A stretch of DNA of 8,090 nucleotides from Desulfurococcales archaeon ex4484_204 (GTDB lineage Archaea; Thermoproteota; Thermoprotei_A; Sulfolobales; NBVN01). Position numbers and translations under genes: made by a program. Below the pieces are notes generated by a model. The model saw only the letters and a list, made by a program, of their open reading frames with translations. It made no database searches and was not told where the DNA came from. Every line of letters begins with the position of its first letter. Position 1 is the stretch's first letter. Shown here piece after piece: positions 1 to 5,212 of the stretch. The stretch covers positions 1 through 8,090 of the forward strand of contig NJEF01000049.1 of assembly GCA_002255065.1 (NCBI GenBank). The letters run 5' to 3'.

Positions 1-1276
1 AACAGTACAGATAATTCCGCACATTACTAATGAAATAAAGGAGGAGATAAGAGGTATTGCTGAGGAGCAAGGTAGTGATATAGCGGTTATTGAGATTGGC
101 GGAACAGTTGGGGATATTGAGGGCCTACCATTTCTTGAAGCAATAAGGCAAATGAGGCTTGAGGAGGGTAGCGATAACACGTTATTCATACATGTAGTCC
201 TCGTACCCAGGCTTTCAGTAACTGGGGAACAGAAAACCAAGCCCGCTCAGCACAGCATCCAGGAGCTTAGAAGAATAGGTATTCAACAAGACATTATAGT
301 TGCGAGGTCTGAGAAGCCATTAAATAGCGAAGCTAGAAGGAAGCTCGCACTATACGGGAACATCCCCGAGGAAGCAGTTTTTAGTAATTACGATGTTGAA
401 GTAGTGTATGAAGTTCCCTTAATACTCATGAAACAGGGCTTCCTAAAGGTGATAGCTAAGAAGCTCAGGCTAAGGTATAGAGATCCGGAGATGCACACAT
501 GGATAGACTTTATAAATAAGTTAAAGTTTTCTCGGGAAACCGTAAATATAGCAATGGTTGGTAAGTATACGAGGTTGCGCGACAGCTACTTAAGCATCGT
601 TGAGTCCGTTAAGCATGCATCAGCTTTTCATAACGTTAAACCGTTGTTTAAATGGATAGAGGCAACAGATGTTGAGCGAGACAGAGTGGACGTTATGAAG
701 GTATTGGAAGGTGTTAACGGGGCCATAATATTGCCGGGCTTTGGTCAACGTGGTGTTGAGGGAAAGTTAAGGGTTATCAAAGTGCTTAGAGAGCAGGGCT
801 TACCTGTGCTAGGCATATGCTTTGGGTTACAGTTAATGGTTGTGGAATTTGCAAGGAATGTCTTAGGTCTTGAAGGAGCTAACAGCACGGAGATCGATCC
901 ACGCACACCTCACCCCGTTGTTGACCTTTTAGAGATGCAGAAGGGGGTAGTTCGTAAAGGAGGTACGATGAGGCTTGGTTCACGCCCCATAAGGATAGTT
1001 AAGGGAACTCTTGCCCACAGGATTTACAGGTCGCTCATGGTGTATGAAAGACATAGACATAGGTACCAGGTTAACCCAAAATACTTAAACCTGCTTGAGA
1101 GGGAGGACTTCATAGCTAGCGGGTATGGGGAGGAGGGCTTTCCTGAGATCATGGAGGTTAAAGGCATGGAGTTCTACATAGGGATTCAAGCACACCCTGA
1201 ATTTAAGAGTAGGCCTTTAAGACCATCACCTATGTTTCTATCCTTTATACGCTACGTCAAGGAATTCAAATCATAA
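1..1276 (+). CDS. pyrG: CTP synthase, 3' part (5' end cut by window edge)
   Basis: CTP synthase makes CTP from UTP with ATP and glutamine in the cytoplasm. The reading frame is open from base 2, so the first ATG at 152 is internal and not the start. About 424 residues are visible; the family is usually about 530-545, so roughly 110 N-terminal residues lie outside the window. The synthetase domain shows EIGGTVGDIEG (about 95-130) and KTKPAQHS followed by ELRRIGIQ. The C-terminal class I glutamine amidotransferase domain shows the nucleophile motif GICFG (Cys codon 818-820), YERHRHRYQVNP, and the His/Glu pair of HPEF (His codon 1193-1195, Glu codon 1199-1201), so the catalytic triad is complete. 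The oxyanion-loop motif reads PGFGQRG, one glycine shorter than the PGGFG of E. coli. The gene ends at TAA 1274-1276, and iorA follows 48 nt later with its own TATA-like element. Confidence 0.97.
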   Translation, partial: TVQIIPHITNEIKEEIRGIAEEQGSDIAVIEIGGTVGDIEGLPFLEAIRQMRLEEGSDNTLFIHVVLVPRLSVTGEQKTKPAQHSIQELRRIGIQQDIIVARSEKPLNSEARRKLALYGNIPEEAVFSNYDVEVVYEVPLILMKQGFLKVIAKKLRLRYRDPEMHTWIDFINKLKFSRETVNIAMVGKYTRLRDSYLSIVESVKHASAFHNVKPLFKWIEATDVERDRVDVMKVLEGVNGAIILPGFGQRGVEGKLRVIKVLREQGLPVLGICFGLQLMVVEFARNVLGLEGANSTEIDPRTPHPVVDLLEMQKGVVRKGGTMRLGSRPIRIVKGTLAHRIYRSLMVYERHRHRYQVNPKYLNLLEREDFIASGYGEEGFPEIMEVKGMEFYIGIQAHPEFKSRPLRPSPMFLSFIRYVKEFKS

Positions 1277-1285
1277 AACCCCAGA

Positions 1286-1295
1286 CTTAAAAAGG
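1286..1295 (+). promoter_or_regulatory. TATA-like promoter element for iorAB
   Basis: CTTAAAAAGG lies about 35 nt upstream of the proposed iorA ATG (1325), which places a transcription start near 1316 and gives a very short leader. A weak AGGA (1315-1318) precedes the ATG. The element supports 1325, rather than 1453, as the true start of iorA. It is inferred from spacing and composition only. Confidence 0.45.
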
Positions 1296-1324
1296 CGCTT
1301 GCATTGGAGTAATTAGGAATAATT

Positions 1325-3207
1325 ATGCGTTTTAAAGACCTTGTATGTCTTAAAACAGGTAAAGCCCTTCTCCTAGAGGGGCTCTTGAGGCTGGTATCGG
1401 TGTTGCAGCAGCATATCCTGGAACGCCCTCATCTGAGATAGTTGAGTCGTTAATGCAGGTAAGGGACCTCCTCGGGATCTACGTTGAGTGGAGCGTGAAT
1501 GAGAAGGTCGCTTTTGAGGTAGCTTATGCGGCAGCTATATCGGGTGTCAGATCTTTAGTTGCTATGAAACACGTAGGTCTTAATGTTGCGTCAGACCCCT
1601 TAATGAGCAGTGCTTATACCGGTGTGAAGGAGGGCTTCGTCATCGTTTCAGCTGATGACCCGAGCATGTGGAGTAGTCAGAATGAGCAGGATAACAGGTT
1701 TTACGGCTTACATGCCTACATACCCGTATTTGAGCCATCAAGCCCTGCCGAGGCTAAAGAGTTAACTAAGTACTCGTACGGGTTTAGTAGTCAATTTAAG
1801 CACCCTGTAATTTTAAGGATAACAACGCGTATTAGCCACACAAGGGCTGTGGTTGATTTAGGGGAAGTCGGCAAGCCTAAAACTAAGGGAGTGTTTATTA
1901 AAGAGCCAAGATATGTCTTAATACCTACTAATGCACGTAGGAATAAGCTAGAGCTGGTTGAGAAGATTAACAGGATGGTGAAGGAACTAAGCAAATCTCC
2001 GTTTAATAAAGTTGAGGGTAGCGGGGGGTTAGCGGTAATTGCCTCAGGTATTGCGTACCTGTATGTTAAGGAGGCTCTTGAAAAGCTTAAACTAGGAAGT
2101 GAAGTAACGCTGATCAAGCTATCAACAGTTTACCCTATCCCTAAATACCTCTTAATAGATGCCTTAAAAGATGTTAAGAAAGTTCTCGTAGTTGAGGAGG
2201 TCGATCCGTTTGTTGAGATACTGGTTAGAGGGTTGGTGAGCGAGGAAGGTCTTAACGTTGAAATTTACGGTAAGAACTACCTTGGCTACCCCTTCGAGCT
2301 AACAGTAGAGAGAGTTTATAAGGCGTTATCAAGGTTTCTTAATATCGACACAGCATTAAGAAGCGAGGAGGGCTCTAAACGTGATTTAAGGGCAGAGCTC
2401 CCACAGCGCCCACCAACACTATGTCCTGGGTGCCCATACAGACCACTATTCTACGCTGTTAAGATGTTTGCAATTAGGAATAAGCTTAACCTAGTAGCTG
2501 CTGGCGATATAGGGTGTTATTCACTGGGTTATAACCCCCCGTTTAACCTTCAGGACATAATTATTGAGATGGGGGGAGGGTTAGGGGTAGCTAACGGCTT
2601 AGCAAAGGTCGTTGAAAACACCATTATTACATTTATCGGCGACTCAACATTCTTCCATGCAGGTATCCCGCCATTAATTAACGCGTTCGTTAACAGATCG
2701 CCTCAGATAGTAGTTATACTGGATAACGAGGTAACAGCCATGACGGGGCATCAGCCGTCGCCTTCATCTAGGTTTAAGGATAGGGCCTACGTACCTATAG
2801 AGAACGTTGTTAAGGGCATTGGTATAAGGTTCGTTAAGGTCGTTGACCCATTTAATATTCGTAGGGTTATGAATGTGTTAAGCAGTGCTCTAGAGCACGT
2901 TAGGAAGTATAAGGAACCTGCAGTTATTGTTGCGAGGAGGAGGTGCGCTTTAGAGGTCATGAGAGACCTAGGCAGGTTATCATTAACTGCTCCTTCCTAC
3001 ATCATAGACCCTCATAAGTGCATAGCGTGTGGTCTATGTTATAACTGGTTTTCATGCCCGGCAATAGTACCCGGGAGTGAGGGTAAAGCCCTCATAGACC
3101 CTGAGCTCTGCGTAGGTTGTGGTGCGTGCGTTAACGTATGCCCTGTAGACGCCATAAAGCCTAGTAAGCCCTATGATAAGGAAAGTATAGAGAAGTATTG
3201 GTTTTAA
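1325..3207 (+). CDS. iorA: Indolepyruvate:ferredoxin oxidoreductase alpha subunit, with a -1 frameshift near codon 19
   Basis: This is the catalytic subunit of the IorAB enzyme, which oxidises indolepyruvate and other aryl-pyruvates with CoA to aryl-acetyl-CoA, CO2 and reduced ferredoxin during amino-acid fermentation. The first 19 codons (1325-1381) encode MRFKDLVCLKTGKALLLEG. The family's next segment, ALEAGIGVAAAYPGTPSSEI, is encoded from 1381 in the -1 frame. Restoring one G to the G run 1378-1381 gives a 627-residue protein of normal length. Corrected numbering: pyrimidine/TPP-type N-terminal domain with KHVGLNVASDPL (about 82-93); CPGCP (367-371); TPP-binding GDIGCYS (394-400) and GDSTFFHAG (439-447); NEVTAMTGHQPS (468-479); C-terminal two-cluster ferredoxin domain with cysteines at 566, 569, 572, 578 and 596, 599, 602, 606. 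Without the shift, translation from 1325 stops at 1441 after 38 residues, and the first start in the other frame is ATG 1453, which would lose the YPGTPSSEI motif. The stop (3205-3207) adjoins iorB. The shift may be a sequencing indel, a real mutation or recoding. Confidence 0.93.
1376..1383 (+). other. Frameshift site in iorA (run of four G)
   Basis: The upstream frame reads GAG GGG CTC here; the family sequence requires GAG GGG GCT. One G too few in the run 1378-1381 accounts for the change. A glycine tRNA on GGG (1379-1381) could slip back one base onto GGG (1378-1380) with full re-pairing, after which GCT would be read. A short hairpin is possible just upstream (AGCCC 1363-1367 with GGGCT 1379-1383), but I see no clear stimulatory structure downstream. 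Confidence 0.85.
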
Positions 3208-3221
3208 TGAGGGTGGTTAAG

Positions 3222-3851
3222 ATGGTGTTAAACGTAGTGGTTGTTGGTGTTGGTGGACAGGGCCTTCTACTGCTCTCAAGGCTTATCGGTGAGTCCGTCA
3301 TAGCGAGTAATACCGATATTAACGTATCAGTAGCTGAGACCCATGGTCTCAGCCAGAGAGGAGGCTCCGTCATAGTACATATCAGGATGGGCAAGGAGGT
3401 TTTCGCGCCCTTGATACCTAGAGGTGAGGCTAACATAATGTTAGCTCTCGAAATGCTCGAGGCAGCTAGGTACCTGGACTACTTATCAAGAAACGCTATA
3501 GTAGCCGTTAATGATAAAGTAATAAGACCTATAGCGCTTAAGGGGAGCCTACCTAGTAAGGAGGAACTACTAAGTGCTCTTAAGTCTAAGTCCAGCAACG
3601 TCTACGTTATTAAAGCGTCAGAAACTGCTCTAGCTCTTAACGCTCCCTTGAGTGCAAATATGGCGCTCCTAGGCTTTATAGGGTACATCCTTGAGGTAAA
3701 AGGGATTATAGACATTAACATGGTTAAGGAGATTATTAAAGGTGTAGGAAGGGGTAGGGTTAGGGAGGCTAATCTTAAGCTATTTAACTACGGCTATAGT
3801 GCAGCCCGTAACCTAGTGAGAGACGATATAATTAACAAACTTCCTTACTAA
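3222..3851 (+). CDS. iorB: Indolepyruvate:ferredoxin oxidoreductase beta subunit
   Basis: This is the gamma-type pyruvate:ferredoxin oxidoreductase domain subunit that pairs with IorA. It begins with the typical VVVVGVGGQGLLLLSRLIGE, then AETHGLSQRGGSVIVHIRMG and PLIPRGEANIMLALEMLEA, all characteristic of IorB; the length of 209 residues is normal for the family (about 200). The frame is open from TTG 3198, and there are two further choices: ATG 3207, which overlaps the iorA stop as TAATG, and ATG 3222. I chose 3222 because it gives MVLNVVVVGVGGQG, the usual short lead into the first strand, and because GGTGG (3212-3216) lies at a fitting distance upstream. ATG 3207 with translational coupling is the main alternative. 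The gene is co-transcribed with iorA and ends 54 nt before the convergent RAM gene. Confidence 0.93.
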   Translation: MVLNVVVVGVGGQGLLLLSRLIGESVIASNTDINVSVAETHGLSQRGGSVIVHIRMGKEVFAPLIPRGEANIMLALEMLEAARYLDYLSRNAIVAVNDKVIRPIALKGSLPSKEELLSALKSKSSNVYVIKASETALALNAPLSANMALLGFIGYILEVKGIIDINMVKEIIKGVGRGRVREANLKLFNYGYSAARNLVRDDIINKLPY

Positions 3852-3880
3852 ACCTAGATCGCTACATAGGTGAGGAGGGG

Positions 3881-3893
3881 AAAGGGAAAAAGC
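3881..3893 (-). terminator. Pyrimidine-rich terminator candidate downstream of the RAM gene
   Basis: On the minus strand, just past the stop of the RAM gene, the sequence reads CTTTTTCCCTTTCC, with five T in a row (3891-3887). Oligo-T tracts terminate archaeal transcription without needing a hairpin. No matching T tract is visible on the plus strand for iorB in this 54-nt gap. Confidence 0.35.
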
Positions 3894-3905
3894 TTTAGTA
3901 AGGAT

Positions 3906-4151
3906 TTAGATGGTCTCCCTGCTTTCAATTATTATCATTGTTGTAGTTCCCCTAACCTGCGGGATACGTCTAATTTTATTGATTATTAATTCGCGTAGGG
4001 CTTCATGGGTGTCTGCCTCAACCTTAGCAACGATGTCGTACATTCCGTAGACCTCATAAACCTCCTTTACTCCACCTATTTTAGATAGGGCCTCCATGAC
4101 CTCCGATTCAGCCCCTATTTCAGTATTTATTAAAACTATAGCTGCAGGCAT
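3906..4151 (-). CDS. Stand-alone Lrp/AsnC ligand-binding (RAM) domain protein
   Basis: This 81-residue protein consists of the Lrp/AsnC effector-binding domain alone, with no helix-turn-helix. It shows the beta-alpha-beta-beta-alpha-beta pattern: AAIVLINTEIG (strand 1), SEVMEALSKIGGVKEVYEVYG (helix and strand 2), YDIVAKVEA (strand 3), THEALRELIINKIRRIPQV (helix) and TTTMIIIE (strand 4). The GMYD turn after strand 2 is typical of RAM domains, whose dimers or octamers bind amino acids between subunits. The ATG at 4149-4151 is supported by a GAGGT Shine-Dalgarno (4159-4155) and fits the family start. The protein cannot bind DNA by itself in the usual Lrp manner; it may modulate a full-length Lrp protein or an enzyme. 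It faces the iorAB operon, which handles amino-acid-derived keto acids. A regulatory link is inferred from position only. Confidence 0.9.
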   Translation of the reverse strand: MPAAIVLINTEIGAESEVMEALSKIGGVKEVYEVYGMYDIVAKVEADTHEALRELIINKIRRIPQVRGTTTMIIIESRETI

Positions 4152-4180
4152 GAAACCTCAACTTAAGTAACATTAAGGAC

Positions 4181-4196
4181 TTAATAAGTTTAATCG
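4181..4196 (-). promoter_or_regulatory. TATA-like element for the RAM gene
   Basis: Read on the minus strand this is GATTAAACTTATTAA, about 33-41 nt upstream of the RAM gene ATG. A transcription start 25-27 nt downstream would leave a leader of about 8-15 nt; only the longer one would carry the whole GAGGT ribosome binding site. It is called from spacing and composition. Confidence 0.4.
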
Positions 4197-4319
4197 CCAT
4201 GGGGAATGCCGGGTCTATGATGGATAAGTGATTTATAGGTAAGTTTGTGTAACCAGCTTCCTCACTACTTGCGATGGTTTAACTAGCGCCCCTAACGTAG
4301 GTTCCTTTTAGGTGTTACT
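4197..4319. other. Intergenic stretch with no recognised feature
   Basis: This is the part of the 4152-4498 intergenic region between the RAM promoter and the C/D box sRNA. I see no open reading frame of note, no tRNA T-loop motif, no T tract and no convincing C/D or hairpin structure. GATAAGTGAT (4223-4232) is repeated in inverted orientation inside the sRNA (4342-4351), probably by chance. Confidence 0.5.
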
Positions 4320-4379
4320 TAGCATCAGCTGCCCGGTCTTCATCACTTATCAGGCCTTACAAGGTACATCACGTAGCTA
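4320..4379 (-). ncRNA. C/D box sRNA (2'-O-methylation guide) with two guides
   Basis: Archaeal C/D box sRNAs bind L7Ae, Nop5 and fibrillarin and direct ribose methylation of rRNA or tRNA. On the minus strand, in order: box C GTGATGT (4372-4366, one mismatch to RUGAUGA), a 12-nt guide ACCTTGTAAGGC (4365-4354), box D' CTGA (4353-4350), a 3-nt spacer TAA, box C' GTGATGA (4346-4340, exact), an 11-nt guide AGACCGGGCAG (4339-4329) and box D CTGA (4328-4325). Flanking TAGC (4379-4376) and GCTA (4323-4320) can pair as a terminal stem. All spacings match the compact archaeal form. By the N+5 rule the D guide targets the fifth base of CUGCCCGGUCU; its first nine bases agree, from memory, with a conserved CUGCCCGGU in 23S rRNA near E. 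coli position 1830. The target of the D' guide, GCCUUACAAGGU, is unassigned. The RNA ends are estimates. Confidence 0.83.
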
Positions 4380-4399
4380 GTGGTTTCTTACTAAAAGTA

Positions 4400-4407
4400 C
4401 TAATAAG
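4400..4407 (-). promoter_or_regulatory. TATA-like element for the C/D box sRNA
   Basis: CTTATTAG on the minus strand is centred about 26 nt upstream of 4378, where the sRNA's terminal stem begins. This is the expected archaeal TATA-to-start distance and suggests that the sRNA is transcribed on its own. Being nearly palindromic, the element could also be read on the plus strand toward the gene at 4499. Confidence 0.45.
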
Positions 4408-4460
4408 GCTTAGTCACTAGGTTTAGGGGTTTAACCTGAAGGTAACTGCAGGGAGCTTAG

Positions 4461-4473
4461 CTATAGTACTTAA
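4461..4473 (+). promoter_or_regulatory. Possible TATA element for the gene at 4499
   Basis: CTATAGTACTTAA lies about 30-38 nt before ATG 4499, which would give a near-leaderless message; no Shine-Dalgarno is visible before that ATG, which agrees with a leaderless start. The alternative plus-strand element is CTAATAAG at 4400-4407, which would start transcription near 4430. Confidence 0.3.
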
Positions 4474-4498
4474 CTGGGAAGCACTAGACTTCAATACT

Positions 4499-5209
4499 AT
4501 GTTTAGTATTTTTAAAACATCGGTAAGGTTGCATAGGGAGTTAGCCTGCATTAAGCTACTATTAAGACCTGCAGTAGCTACCGTTAGGGTAAGGGGTTTT
4601 ATAACACGTGTGGCTCTGCCTCCCCTAACGATAATAGCTAGTACTAATACGTCGTTTATTGCTGACGCATATAAAAACTACAGTGATTCCGTAAGGTTCT
4701 TTGAGGTAGTTGAGGACTTTTGGGGGGACGTTAAGGACCTTATAGCAAGTAGGTGTTTAAGTGCAGTAGGTCACGGCTTGCTAAAAGAGCTCCTAGAGCA
4801 ATTAAGCTTAGAGCTAACGTATTCTGAGGGTAGCCGTTGTTGTTTAATTATTGATAAGGACGCTGGGTTAAGCATTAACAAGTATGAGGGGGAAGTTATT
4901 AATAACCCCCATGTAGCGTGCATAGCTAACGCCCTAAACACAACGTTAAAGCATGTAAGGGGCAAGGTTAGGTTTTACTGGAGTAATCACCCCCTCCTCT
5001 ATGGCCTGGGCATCGGGGGCAAGTACTTAGAAATCCATGTAGGCGAGCTTAACGCTTTAAGAAGGCTTAAAGTTTTAGGTAAGCCTATAGTGTTTATAGG
5101 CGGCGAACCTCTAGTACTGGAGCTACCGTATAATAGGTCTATAGTGTTTCTTGGACTGGATAGGGTAATTAGTGAAATGGCGTTGAGGTCTTTATTTTAT
5201 ACATGCTAG
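4499..5209 (+). CDS. Hypothetical protein, 236 residues, unrecognised
   Basis: I do not recognise this protein. The sequence has alternating hydrophobic strands and amphipathic helices typical of a soluble alpha/beta fold, with no signal peptide and no clear membrane span. It contains six cysteines, including an adjacent pair (SRCCLIIDKD, about residues 112-121) and one at the C-terminus (FYTC). Glycine-rich turns occur at YGLGIGGKYLEI and FIGGEPLVLEL. ATG 4499 is the first standard start, but the frame stays open upstream from 4427 and would encode protein-like sequence (KVTAGSLAIVLNWEALDFNT) with no ATG, GTG or TTG, so the true N-terminus is uncertain. The gene stands alone on the plus strand and converges on xpb with a 3-nt gap, so no shared operon links it to either neighbour. 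Codon use resembles the other genes here, with AGG and TTA/TTAAG frequent. Confidence 0.75.
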   Translation: MFSIFKTSVRLHRELACIKLLLRPAVATVRVRGFITRVALPPLTIIASTNTSFIADAYKNYSDSVRFFEVVEDFWGDVKDLIASRCLSAVGHGLLKELLEQLSLELTYSEGSRCCLIIDKDAGLSINKYEGEVINNPHVACIANALNTTLKHVRGKVRFYWSNHPLLYGLGIGGKYLEIHVGELNALRRLKVLGKPIVFIGGEPLVLELPYNRSIVFLGLDRVISEMALRSLFYTC

Positions 5210-5212
5210 CTA

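Noticed and set aside
152..154. ATG 152 as the start of pyrG
   Set aside because: The frame is open to the window edge and encodes the conserved EIGGTVGDIEG segment upstream of this ATG.
1791..2117. Minus-strand open frame of 108 codons inside iorA
   Set aside because: It lies wholly within strongly conserved iorA coding sequence, and its product is low-complexity Ser/Leu/Thr-rich, typical of an antisense shadow.
3161..3436. Minus-strand open frame over the iorA/iorB junction
   Set aside because: It is opposite the conserved IorB N-terminus and has a shadow-like composition.
4214..4245. C-box-like ATGATGG on the plus strand as a second C/D sRNA
   Set aside because: No CTGA box follows at guide distance, so the remaining boxes are missing.
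4223..4351. Inverted 10-mer GATAAGTGAT / ATCACTTATC
   Set aside because: Two short copies more than 100 nt apart; one copy is explained by the D'-C' boxes of the sRNA. Probably chance.
4354..4365. Match of the D' guide target to the ACAAGGU near the 3' end of 16S rRNA
   Set aside because: Only seven contiguous bases agree, and the base that would be methylated falls at a mismatch.
4771..4965. Minus-strand open frame of 64 codons inside the 236-residue gene
   Set aside because: Short, antisense, with no ribosome binding site or promoter; the plus-strand frame is longer and more protein-like.
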